Source: Ruminococcaceae bacterium YAD3003
GTDB taxonomy: Bacteria; Bacillota; Clostridia; Saccharofermentanales; Saccharofermentanaceae
Reading direction: 5' to 3'
Length of the DNA: 64,000 nucleotides
NCBI GenBank assembly: GCA_900107185.1
Contig: FNPA01000008.1
Span: forward strand, 62,001 to 126,000
Position numbers and translations under genes: made by a program. The notes beneath the pieces are model-generated. The model saw only the letters and a list, made by a program, of their open reading frames with translations. It ran no database searches and was not told the DNA's origin. Shown piece by piece: positions 54,556 to 62,469 of the stretch (within the stretch, counting starts at the first letter, position 1; each line of letters opens with the position of its first letter).

Positions 54556-55695
54556 TCAGTTTTCCTGATAAAATGACTCGATCAGGTTGCAAATATACTC
54601 TATTTCATTCAGGTTCAGGTTGTAGTGCAAAGGCATTCTGAGCAGCCTCTCACTCTCTATAGTCGTATATCTGTCCTCTCCGCTGAATCTGCCGTATTTC
54701 AATCCTGCTTCAGCCGAATGTAAAGGAACATAATGGAAAACCGGATTAACTTCTTTAGAACGGAGATAGGATATCAGCCTGGTTCTTTCATCAAGATCTT
54801 TGGTCTTTATATAAAACATATGCGCATTATGTGTGCAGCCATCAGGAATAAAAGGCAATTTGATTCTGTCTTTGAGAACATCACTTGAGCTGAGCAATTC
54901 ATAATACAGCTTCCATTTTTCCATCCTGTCATTAAGGATCTTATCCGCAGCTTCCAACTGCGCCCAGAGATAAGCGGCATTAAGTTCACTCGGAAGATAA
55001 GAACTGCCCTTATCAACCCATGTATATTTATCTACCTGACCTCTGAAGAATTTAGATCTGTTAGTGCCCTTTTCTCTGATTATCTCCGCCTGCTCTATTT
55101 CATCCGGATCTCTTAACAGGATTGCACCACCCTCACCCATACAGTAGTTCTTAGTCTCGTGGAAACTGAAGCAGCCATAATCTCCAATAGAACCCAATGC
55201 CTTTCCCTTATACGAAGCACAGACACCCTGCGCAGCATCTTCAACTACTTTAAGGTTATTGCGCTTAGCAATATCCATTATCGTATCCATCTCACATCCG
55301 ACTCCGGCATAATGAACCGGAACAATTACCTTGGTTTTCTCAGTAATGGCGTTCTCAATGAGTTTCTCATCAATATTCATCGTATCAGGTCTGATATCAA
55401 CGAAAACTATCTTAGCGCCACGCAAAACAAAAGCATCAGCCGTTGAACAGAAAGTATAAGAAGACATTATTACTTCATCGCCTTCTTTAATGTCGCAAAG
55501 CATTGCAGCGATTTCCAAGGCATGAGTACACGATGTCGTAAGCATAGCTTTGGATACTCCGGTCGCTTCCTCCATCCATTTAGCGCATTTATGGGAATAC
55601 TTACCGTCACCGCACAATCTATGCTCTACAGTAACTGCATCCTTTATATAATCCAGCTCTTTGCCGACTAATGTAGGTTCGTTAAAGTTAATCAT
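54556..55695 (-). CDS. wecE: dTDP-4-amino-4,6-dideoxygalactose transaminase (WecE type)
   Basis: A PLP-dependent DegT/DnrJ/EryC1 aminotransferase of 379 aa, very close to enterobacterial WecE (RffA): VGKELDYI, LCGDGKYS, SYTFCSTADAFVLRGAKIVF, VPVHYAGVGCEMDTIM, DAAQGV and HETKNYCMGEGGA with the PLP Lys. It aminates dTDP-4-keto-6-deoxyglucose with glutamate to give dTDP-Fuc4N. It is the first gene of the 18-gene cluster. The dTDP-sugar synthesis genes (rmlA, rmlB) are not in the window. Confidence 0.92.
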   Translation of the reverse strand: MINFNEPTLVGKELDYIKDAVTVEHRLCGDGKYSHKCAKWMEEATGVSKAMLTTSCTHALEIAAMLCDIKEGDEVIMSSYTFCSTADAFVLRGAKIVFVDIRPDTMNIDEKLIENAITEKTKVIVPVHYAGVGCEMDTIMDIAKRNNLKVVEDAAQGVCASYKGKALGSIGDYGCFSFHETKNYCMGEGGAILLRDPDEIEQAEIIREKGTNRSKFFRGQVDKYTWVDKGSSYLPSELNAAYLWAQLEAADKILNDRMEKWKLYYELLSSSDVLKDRIKLPFIPDGCTHNAHMFYIKTKDLDERTRLISYLRSKEVNPVFHYVPLHSAEAGLKYGRFSGEDRYTTIESERLLRMPLHYNLNLNEIEYICNLIESFYQEN

Positions 55696-55723
55696 ATCCG
55701 ACCTTGTTAAAAAAATAATATAA

Positions 55724-55752
55724 ATTTTATCACACGAACACTTTCACAACAA
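55724..55752 (-). promoter_or_regulatory. Promoter of the large Lux/glycan operon
   Basis: TTGTTG (55752-55747), a 17-nt spacer and TAAAAT (55729-55724) with an extended -10 TG-A, on the minus strand. It is the only convincing promoter seen for the 18.4-kb gene string that follows; no terminator lies within it. Confidence 0.6.
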
Positions 55753-55787
55753 AAGAAATAGCAATATTAATTCTATTATTGCAAAGC

Positions 55788-55823
55788 AAATCAAAAGGAG
55801 CTGTTCCGTAATGGAACAGCTCC
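55788..55823 (-). terminator. Intrinsic terminator after the ggGtGRT gene
   Basis: A perfect 11-bp stem, GGAGCTGTTCC (55797-55807) with GGAACAGCTCC (55813-55823), is followed on the minus strand by TTTTGATTT. It closes the two-gene operon before the wecE promoter. Confidence 0.85.
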
Positions 55824-55853
55824 CTTATAGATTTATTCTAATTCAACAGATAA

Positions 55854-56876
55854 TCAGAACTTGCCTGCCTTAGCAGCTTCCTCAACGGATACTGCTGTAG
55901 AAACAGTCATACCAACCATCGGGTTGTTACCAGCGCCGATAAGACCCATCATCTCAACGTGAGCAGGAACTGAAGAAGAACCTGCGAACTGAGCGTCAGA
56001 GTGCATACGGCCCATAGTATCTGTCATACCGTAAGAAGCAGGACCTGCAGCCATGTTATCAGGGTGAAGTGTTCTACCTGTACCACCACCTGATGCAACT
56101 GAGAAGTACTTCTTGCCTGCCTCGAGGCGCTCCTTCTTATATGTACCTGCAACAGGGTGCTGGAATCTTGTAGGATTTGTTGAGTTACCTGTGATAGAAA
56201 CGTCAACGTTCTCCTTCCAAAGAATAGCTACACCTTCCTGAACGTCATCTGCACCATAGCAGTTAACCTTTGCTCTCGGGGATGCAGGATCCTTTGAATA
56301 GCATGTTCTGGAGAGCTCCTTGAGCTCGCCTGTCTTGTAGTCATACTCTGTCTCAACATATGTGAAGCCGTTGATTCTGGAGATGATCTTTGCAGCATCC
56401 TTTCCAAGACCGTCAAGGATAACTCTGAGGGGCTTCTGACGAACTCTGTTAGCCTTCTCAGCGATACCGATAGCGCCCTCTGCAGCTGCGAATGACTCGT
56501 GACCTGCGAGGAATGCGAAGCACTCTGTGTCCTCTTCGAGGAGCATCTTACCGAGGTTACCGTGGCCAAGACCTACCTTACGTCTGTCAGCAACAGAACC
56601 GGGAATGCAGAAAGCCTGGAGACCTTCACCGATTGCAGCAGCAGCGTCAGCAGCTCTTCTGCAGTTCTTCTTGATTGCGATAGCAGCACCTACTGTGTAA
56701 GCCCACTTAGCGTTCTCGAAGCAGATAGGCTGAATGCCTTCGATGAGGTGATAAACATCAAGACCTGCGTCCTTTGTGATCTTCTCAGCTTCTTCAATGG
56801 AAGCAATACCATACTCAGCGAGCTTAGCGTTGATCTGGGGTAATCTTCTCTCGTATGATTCAAATAACTCTGCCAT
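55854..56876 (-). CDS. ggGtGRT protein
   Basis: A 340-aa soluble protein of the Firmicute ggGtGRT family, named for the Gly-rich motif that is seen here as ASGGGTGRTLHPDN. Other features: GLGHGNLGKMLLEEDTE, GHESFAAAEGAIG and the start MAELFESYERR. The function is unproven. It nearly always accompanies an Fe-S scaffold-like gene, as here (13-nt gap). The very regular codon use and strong SD AAGGAGG suggest high expression. Confidence 0.88.
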   Translation of the reverse strand: MAELFESYERRLPQINAKLAEYGIASIEEAEKITKDAGLDVYHLIEGIQPICFENAKWAYTVGAAIAIKKNCRRAADAAAAIGEGLQAFCIPGSVADRRKVGLGHGNLGKMLLEEDTECFAFLAGHESFAAAEGAIGIAEKANRVRQKPLRVILDGLGKDAAKIISRINGFTYVETEYDYKTGELKELSRTCYSKDPASPRAKVNCYGADDVQEGVAILWKENVDVSITGNSTNPTRFQHPVAGTYKKERLEAGKKYFSVASGGGTGRTLHPDNMAAGPASYGMTDTMGRMHSDAQFAGSSSVPAHVEMMGLIGAGNNPMVGMTVSTAVSVEEAAKAGKF

Positions 56877-56889
56877 TTGTCATTCCTCC

Positions 56890-57582
56890 TTATTCCTTAC
56901 GCGGGTCGATGAACTTAACAGCATCGTCAACACGTCCATACTTACCTGAAGCCTTCTTGAGTGCTTCAGCAGGCTCGTCGCCCTTCTTGATGAAGTCCAT
57001 CATCTTACCGAAGTTAACGAACTTGTAGCCGATGATCTCGTCGTTCTCGTCGATTGCGAGGTCTGTGATGTAACCGTCTGTGAGCTCGAGGTAACGGGGG
57101 CCCTTAGCGAGAGTACCGTATGTTGTACCTACCATTGAACGAGCGCCCTTACCGAGGTCCTCGAGACCAGCGCCGATCTGGAGTCCGTCCTCAGAGAAAG
57201 CACTCTGTGTTCTACCATAAACAATCTGGAGGAAGAGTTCTCTCATTGCTGTGTTGATAGCGTCGCAAACAAGGTCTGTGTTAAGAGCTTCGAGAACTGT
57301 AAGTCCGGGAAGGATCTCAGATGCCATAGCAGCGGAGTGTGTCATACCAGAGCAACCGATTGTCTCAACCAATGCCTCCTGAATGATGCCGTCCTTAACG
57401 TTGAGGGACAGCTTACAAGCACCCTGCTGAGGAGCGCACCAGCCGATACCGTGTGTGTAACCGGAGATGTCCTTAACATCCTTTGCGCTAACCCACTTTG
57501 CTTCCTCAGGGATCGGTGCAGCACCGTGATGAACACCCTGATGAACAGAGCACATGTTCTTGACTTCTGTCGAATAAATCAT
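56890..57582 (-). CDS. NifU/IscU-like protein paired with ggGtGRT
   Basis: This 230-aa protein carries a NifU-N-like fold with conserved cysteines in GIGWCAPQQGACKLSLNVKDG, ETIGCSGMTHSAAMASE and TDLVCDAINTAMREL, consistent with Fe-S or metal binding. ATG at 57582 follows AAGGAG; the longer open frame to 57684 runs through the terminator and promoter and is rejected. It is cotranscribed with the ggGtGRT gene. The role is thought to be Fe-S related, but no reaction is established. Confidence 0.82.
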   Translation of the reverse strand: MIYSTEVKNMCSVHQGVHHGAAPIPEEAKWVSAKDVKDISGYTHGIGWCAPQQGACKLSLNVKDGIIQEALVETIGCSGMTHSAAMASEILPGLTVLEALNTDLVCDAINTAMRELFLQIVYGRTQSAFSEDGLQIGAGLEDLGKGARSMVGTTYGTLAKGPRYLELTDGYITDLAIDENDEIIGYKFVNFGKMMDFIKKGDEPAEALKKASGKYGRVDDAVKFIDPRKE

Positions 57583-57645
57583 GTCTATTTCTCCTTTCCT
57601 TTCAAGGAATTTGTTGGTGGAATGAAATATAGTTTCCGAGTAGTA

Positions 57646-57674
57646 ATTATATAAAAGCAAAGGGGTGTTTTCAA
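57646..57674 (-). promoter_or_regulatory. Promoter of the NifU-like/ggGtGRT operon, embedded in the trp terminator
   Basis: TTGAAA (57674-57669), a 17-nt spacer and a perfect TATAAT (57651-57646). The -35 box lies in the loop and 3' arm of the terminator stem of the trp operon. Confidence 0.7.
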
Positions 57675-57687
57675 CCGAAAACACCCC
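57655..57687 (-). terminator. Intrinsic terminator of the trp operon
   Basis: A perfect 11-bp stem, GGGGTGTTTTC (57662-57672 on +) with GAAAACACCCC (57677-57687), and a minus-strand TTTGCTTTTAT tail, 37 bp after the trpA stop. Confidence 0.85.
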
Positions 57688-57723
57688 ATATATTCGGGCA
57701 AATTAAAAAGTTTTAACGATTGT

Positions 57724-58500
57724 TCATTTAATTGCGTCAACCATAGACTTTACATACTCGCCGACATGCTCCGGGGCATCTTTTCCGTACTGTGCGACGA
57801 GCTTTACAATAGCTGATCCGACGATGACTCCATCGGCACTCTGAGACATCTTCTGAGCCTGTTCAGGAGTCGAAATACCGAAGCCGATAGCACATGGTGT
57901 ATCTGATGCCGCCCTAACAGATGCCACAATTGAAGGAATATCGGTTGTGATCTCAGATCTCACACCGGTAACTCCGAGGCTGGAAACAATATAAATGAAT
58001 CCTGAAGCCTCTTTGGCAATCATGGCAATGCGCTCTTCAGATGTAGGTGCGATCAATGAGATCAGGTCAAGACCATAGTTTTTGCAGATTCCGTCAAACT
58101 CATCTTTCTCTTCAAACGGAACATCCGGAAGGATCATGCCGTCGATTCCGGCCTCCGAAGCCTTCTGGCAAAATCTCTCGATACCATATGAGAACACAAC
58201 GTTAGCATATGTCATGAAGACCATAGGAACCGTTACTCCCATCTCGGTGCGGAGTTTTCTTACCATCTCGAAAACCTTATCCGTGGTGCAGCCTGCTTCG
58301 AGAGCTCTGAGGCTTGCTTCCATAATGACCGGACCTTCTGCTGTAGGATCCGAAAAAGGAATTCCGAGTTCGATCAGGGCAGCACCTGCCTTCTGCATCT
58401 CAACAACACACTTGGCAGTTGTCTCGAGATCAGGATCACCGCATGTAATAAAAGGAACGAATGCTTTTCCGTTCTCAAATGCTTTAGCAATATTACTCAT
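57724..58500 (-). CDS. trpA: Tryptophan synthase alpha subunit
   Basis: TrpA cleaves indole-3-glycerol phosphate to indole, which is channelled to TrpB. The 258-aa TIM barrel has [32 protein letters not shown] with the catalytic Glu and Asp, [30 protein letters not shown] and [13 protein letters not shown] at 58500 with GGGGAG upstream overlaps trpB by 8 nt. It is the last gene of the operon. Confidence 0.95.
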   Translation of the reverse strand: MSNIAKAFENGKAFVPFITCGDPDLETTAKCVVEMQKAGAALIELGIPFSDPTAEGPVIMEASLRALEAGCTTDKVFEMVRKLRTEMGVTVPMVFMTYANVVFSYGIERFCQKASEAGIDGMILPDVPFEEKDEFDGICKNYGLDLISLIAPTSEERIAMIAKEASGFIYIVSSLGVTGVRSEITTDIPSIVASVRAASDTPCAIGFGISTPEQAQKMSQSADGVIVGSAIVKLVAQYGKDAPEHVGEYVKSMVDAIK

Positions 58501-59683
58501 TGATATTCTCCCCTCTGTAACGTGCGATTGCAGCGCAGTCCTTATCGCCACGGCCGGAGATCGTGATAATCATGATCTTATCCTTAGGGAGCGTAGGTGC
58601 GAGCTTCATAGCGTGTGCTACAGCGTGTGCTGATTCGATCGCAGGAATAATACCTTCTGTTTTTGACAGATATTCAAATGCGTTGACAGCTTCTTCGTCT
58701 GTAACGGCCACATACTGTGCTCTGCCTGAATCGTGGAGCATGGCGTGCTCAGGACCGATTCCGGGATAATCAAGACCTGCAGAAATAGAGTATACAGGCG
58801 CAATCTGGCCATACTCATCCTGGCAGAAATAGGACTTCATGCCATGGAAGATTCCTATCCTTCCTGTGTTGATAGTAGCTGCTGTCTCGAATGTATCGAT
58901 GCCTCTGCCTGCTGCTTCGCAACCGATGAGATTAACGCCCTCTTCCTCAATATAGTGATAGAAAGATCCGATTGCGTTGGAACCGCCGCCGCAGCATGCG
59001 AGAACATAATCAGGGAGACGGCCTTCCTTCTCTAATACCTGAGCCTTTGACTCACGTGAAATAACCGCCTGGAAATCTCTTACGATAGTCGGGAACGGAT
59101 GAGGACCCATTACAGAGCCTAAGCAGTAATGTGTATCGTCAATTCTTGTGGTCCACTCACGCATACACTCGGATACGGCATCCTTAAGTGTTGCAGTACC
59201 TGAAGTGACAGGAACAACATCAGCGCCCAAAAGCTTCATTCTGTATACGTTAAGAGCCTGGCGTTCAGTGTCTACCTTACCCATGAAGACAACACATTCC
59301 ATACCAAAGAGAGCTGCAGCCGTTGCTGTAGCAACACCGTGCTGGCCTGCGCCTGTCTCAGCGATGAGTCTGGTCTTACCCATCTTCTTAGCAAGGAGGG
59401 CCTGACCCAAAACGTTATTGATCTTATGTGATCCTGTGTGATTAAGGTCTTCTCTCTTAAGATAGATCTTTGCACCGCCGAGATCTTTGGTCATCTTCTT
59501 TGCAAAATACAGATTGGACGGACGTCCGGCATAATCGTTCAGGAGTTCTGTAAGTTCCTTATTGAACTCCGGATCATCCTTATAATGGTTATAAGCCTCT
59601 TCCAGCTCAATAATAGCGTTCATCAGAGTCTCGGGGATATACTGTCCGCCGTGTCTTCCGAATCTTCCTTTTGACTCAGGCAT
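58493..59683 (-). CDS. trpB: Tryptophan synthase beta subunit
   Basis: The PLP enzyme joins indole and serine. The 396 aa contain [16 protein letters not shown], the PLP Lys in [40 protein letters not shown] and a C-terminal [12 protein letters not shown] at 59683 has GGAGGT just before it; an in-frame ATG at 59695 is covered by that SD region. Its start overlaps the trpF stop by 8 nt. Confidence 0.96.
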   Translation of the reverse strand: MPESKGRFGRHGGQYIPETLMNAIIELEEAYNHYKDDPEFNKELTELLNDYAGRPSNLYFAKKMTKDLGGAKIYLKREDLNHTGSHKINNVLGQALLAKKMGKTRLIAETGAGQHGVATATAAALFGMECVVFMGKVDTERQALNVYRMKLLGADVVPVTSGTATLKDAVSECMREWTTRIDDTHYCLGSVMGPHPFPTIVRDFQAVISRESKAQVLEKEGRLPDYVLACCGGGSNAIGSFYHYIEEEGVNLIGCEAAGRGIDTFETAATINTGRIGIFHGMKSYFCQDEYGQIAPVYSISAGLDYPGIGPEHAMLHDSGRAQYVAVTDEEAVNAFEYLSKTEGIIPAIESAHAVAHAMKLAPTLPKDKIMIITISGRGDKDCAAIARYRGENINE

Positions 59684-60293
59684 TTTTACCTCCATACTTA
59701 ACCGCTTTAATAAATTCAGCTATTTTCTTTTCATCTTTTATTCCGTCTGTTTCAACACCGGAACTTACATCCACCGCAAACGGCTCAAGTAATCTTATCG
59801 CTTCGCCTACAGATTCCGGATCGAGTCCGCCTGCGAGGAAATAATCTCTTTTGAAATTCTTTAAGATGCTCCAATCAAACTTTTGGCCGGATCCTGCTCC
59901 TGAATCGATCATTACATAATCGGCAGAACTGTTGGCTGCTCTATCGAGGGCACCTTCCTCACCTGCTTTGTATGCTTTGATAACAGGTCTGTCCAGCGTC
60001 CTCTTTATGTATTCCACGTATTCTTCAGACTCATGTCCGTGGAGCTGTACCATTTCGACACCGCTTATTCTAGCAATTCTTACAACATTGTCGATGGGTT
60101 CATCCAAAAAGACGCCGACAGGTTTTATATCTGTTCTCAGGAGTTCGATAAGTTCGTTTGCTTTATAAGGATCGACGTATCTTTTTGACTTCTGAAAGAA
60201 AACAAAGCCGGCATAGTCAGCGCCGTGTCTGTTGACGGCAATAATGTCTTCCAAACGGGATAATCCGCAGATTTTCAGTTCAGTACCAAACAT
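59676..60293 (-). CDS. trpF: Phosphoribosylanthranilate isomerase
   Basis: The 205-aa TIM barrel catalyses the Amadori rearrangement of N-phosphoribosylanthranilate. Motifs: [11 protein letters not shown] with the catalytic Cys, [55 protein letters not shown] and [10 protein letters not shown]. Its start overlaps the trpC stop by one base. Confidence 0.93.
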   Translation of the reverse strand: MFGTELKICGLSRLEDIIAVNRHGADYAGFVFFQKSKRYVDPYKANELIELLRTDIKPVGVFLDEPIDNVVRIARISGVEMVQLHGHESEEYVEYIKRTLDRPVIKAYKAGEEGALDRAANSSADYVMIDSGAGSGQKFDWSILKNFKRDYFLAGGLDPESVGEAIRLLEPFAVDVSSGVETDGIKDEKKIAEFIKAVKYGGKNA

Positions 60294-61078
60294 TATTCTA
60301 TTCCTTTCAAAGACTTAAGAAATGCTGTCTTATCCTCTGCTCTCATCATTGATTCACCAATGAGGACCGCATCTACTTTTGCAGCTTCAAGAACTGCTAC
60401 TTCTTCTCTTGATTTAACGCCGCTCTCAGCAATGAAGATTGCCTGGTCTCCAACATAATCTCTTAATCTCAGACAGTTAGTCGGATCAACAGTGAAATCT
60501 CTTAAATTACGGTTGTTTACTCCGATTACTCTGGCACCTTCGCCAAGAGCCATATCGCATTCATTCTTATCATGTGCTTCAACAAGAGCAGTAAGTTCCA
60601 ATTCATCGCAGATTCTTATGTATTTACCAAGAGTCTGGGAATCGAGAATCGAACAGATAAGCAGAACAGCGGATGCCTTTTTTGCACGAGCCTCATAGAT
60701 CATGTATTCGTCTATCGTGAAATCCTTACGGAGAACGGGAATGCTCACCTCCGAAGCTATCTGTTCAAGATAGTCAACCGAACCCATAAACCATTTAGGT
60801 TCAGTAAGACAGGAGATGCATGAAGCTCCAGCCTGCTCGTAAGATTTCGCAATTTCAAGATAAGGGAAATCCTCAGCAATAACACCCTTCGAAGGAGAAG
60901 CTTTCTTGCACTCGCAAATAAAGCTCATTCCATCTTCTTTGAGTTTATTCTCGAAAGCGAATTTCGTTGAAGGAGCAGCATAAGCCATATCCTTCATTTC
61001 GGAAAGCGATACTTCAAGCTTTCTGTCGAGATATATAACTCTGTTATGCTCCGCGATCTGTTCGAGAATATCTGTCAT
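60293..61078 (-). CDS. trpC: Indole-3-glycerol-phosphate synthase
   Basis: The 261-aa TIM barrel closes the indole ring. Motifs: FICECKKASPSKGVI with catalytic Lys residues, CISCLTEPKWFMGS, LRKDFTIDEYMIYEARAK, EAHDKNE, GVNNRNLRDF and IAESGV. SD AAAGGA lies upstream, 20 nt after trpD. Confidence 0.95.
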   Translation of the reverse strand: MTDILEQIAEHNRVIYLDRKLEVSLSEMKDMAYAAPSTKFAFENKLKEDGMSFICECKKASPSKGVIAEDFPYLEIAKSYEQAGASCISCLTEPKWFMGSVDYLEQIASEVSIPVLRKDFTIDEYMIYEARAKKASAVLLICSILDSQTLGKYIRICDELELTALVEAHDKNECDMALGEGARVIGVNNRNLRDFTVDPTNCLRLRDYVGDQAIFIAESGVKSREEVAVLEAAKVDAVLIGESMMRAEDKTAFLKSLKGIE

Positions 61079-61098
61079 TGGATTTTTCCTTTACTTAA

Positions 61099-62124
61099 TT
61101 ACTTGTTTGATTCTTCAACAAACTTGTTTAGTGTAGCGAGTGCAGCACCGCTGTCGATAAGGTTCTGAGCCTTGCCTACACCCTCTTCGATTGTCTTAGC
61201 CTTGCCTGCAGCATAGAGAGCAGCACCGGCATTCATGCAAACTACATTTCTCTTGGGTCCTGTGATCTTACCTTCGAGGATGCCTCTCGTGGTCTCTGCG
61301 TTCTCAGCAGGTGTGCCTCCTACAATATCATCCTTAGTTGCTCTCTCAAAACCGAAATCCTCAGGCTTGATCTCATAAGTAGTAATTGTACCGTCTGCCT
61401 TGAGTTCTGCAACAAATGTCTCAGCAGAACCGGAGATTTCATCGAGCTTGTCTTCGCCATATACGACCAGAGCACGCTTAGCGCCCAATGACTTCAAAAC
61501 GTGTGCAACGGGTTCAGCAAGATACTGATCGTAAACACCCAAAAGATAGAAATCAGGTGTAGCAGGGTTTGTCAAAGGTCCTAAGATGTTAAATACTGTT
61601 CTGAATCCCAATTCCTTGCGGATGGGGCCTACATACTTCATTGATGTGTGATACTTCTGTGCAAAGAAGAAGCAGAAGCCTACATTTTTAAGAAGCTCTA
61701 CACACTTCTCAGGTTCGAGGTTAATATTTGCGCCAAGAGCTTCCAGACAGTCAGCAGTACCTGACTTTGAAGAAGCTGCACGGTTTCCATGCTTAGCAAT
61801 CTTGATGCCTGCAGCAGCTGCAATAAAAGCTGATGTTGTTGAGATATTGAAGCTTCCTGCTCTGTCTCCGCCTGTTCCTACGATCTCAAGGACTTCCATA
61901 TCGCCCTTATCTACCTTCAGAGCGTGCTCACGCATAGCTGTTGCGCATCCTGTGATCTCATCGATAGTCTCAAATCGCGCACTCTTTGTGGACAAAGCAG
62001 CGAGGAATGCTGCATTCTGGGTGGATGTAGACATACCGCTCATGATCTCATTCATTGTCTCATAAGCCTCTTCGTATGTGAGGTCTTCCTTGTTTACGAT
62101 CTTTTCAATTGCCGCCTTAATCAT
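61099..62124 (-). CDS. trpD: Anthranilate phosphoribosyltransferase
   Basis: TrpD joins anthranilate to PRPP. The 341 aa show the PRPP site [52 protein letters not shown] and [16 protein letters not shown] at 62124 follows AAGGAG; the longer open frame to 62271 runs through the T-box and is rejected. It is the first structural gene of this operon; anthranilate synthase genes trpE and trpG, usually upstream, are absent. Confidence 0.95.
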   Translation of the reverse strand: MIKAAIEKIVNKEDLTYEEAYETMNEIMSGMSTSTQNAAFLAALSTKSARFETIDEITGCATAMREHALKVDKGDMEVLEIVGTGGDRAGSFNISTTSAFIAAAAGIKIAKHGNRAASSKSGTADCLEALGANINLEPEKCVELLKNVGFCFFFAQKYHTSMKYVGPIRKELGFRTVFNILGPLTNPATPDFYLLGVYDQYLAEPVAHVLKSLGAKRALVVYGEDKLDEISGSAETFVAELKADGTITTYEIKPEDFGFERATKDDIVGGTPAENAETTRGILEGKITGPKRNVVCMNAGAALYAAGKAKTIEEGVGKAQNLIDSGAALATLNKFVEESNK

Positions 62125-62159
62125 TTCTTCTTTCTCCTTCCGGTTGGTTCTGCCGGAAA

Positions 62160-62423
62160 TAAAAAATCCCCAGCAGGAATTTAAGTGTTCCTGCCGGGGA
62201 CGAATTAATGCTAATCCGCGGTGCCACCCTGGCTTTGCGTTTGTGAGACGCCACTCATAGGATACCAACATATCCCGGACTACTTACGCGAGTCTTACGT
62301 TGCACATTTAATGCACCCTCCGCGGTCCATTTGATAATCCGGTTCCCGCTTCACTCTCAGCATCGGAAGCTCTCTGTAGGGCCTACTACTATCTTTATCT
62401 CCGCATCAACGGTTTGATTGTTA
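62160..62423 (-). ncRNA. Tryptophan T-box leader with terminator/antiterminator
   Basis: The 345-nt gap between trpD and the next gene holds this leader and its promoter. The T-box core AGGGTGGCACCGCGG lies at 62230-62216 on the minus strand. A Stem I region with AGAGAGC and GAGAGTGAAGCGGG lies upstream, and TGG at 62329-62327 followed by A is the likely specifier codon for uncharged tRNA-Trp. The terminator is CCCCGGCAGGAA (62199-62188) with TTCCTGCTGGGG (62179-62168) and a TTTTTT tail. Uncharged tRNA-Trp should stabilise the antiterminator and turn on trpDCFBA. The exact 5' end is inferred from the promoter. Confidence 0.9.
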
Positions 62424-62429
62424 TGACAA

Positions 62430-62458
62430 AGGATATTACTGAATTTTTGAAAAGTCAA
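62430..62458 (-). promoter_or_regulatory. Promoter of the trp T-box operon
   Basis: TTGACT (62458-62453), a 17-nt spacer and TATCCT (62435-62430) on the minus strand. It begins just after the stop of the zinc-ribbon gene at the right end. Confidence 0.65.
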
Positions 62459-62469
62459 TCCCTTTGTTT

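Noticed and set aside
62125-62271. A 49-residue N-terminal extension of TrpD
   Set aside because: It would be encoded by the T-box and terminator; a good SD precedes the ATG at 62124.
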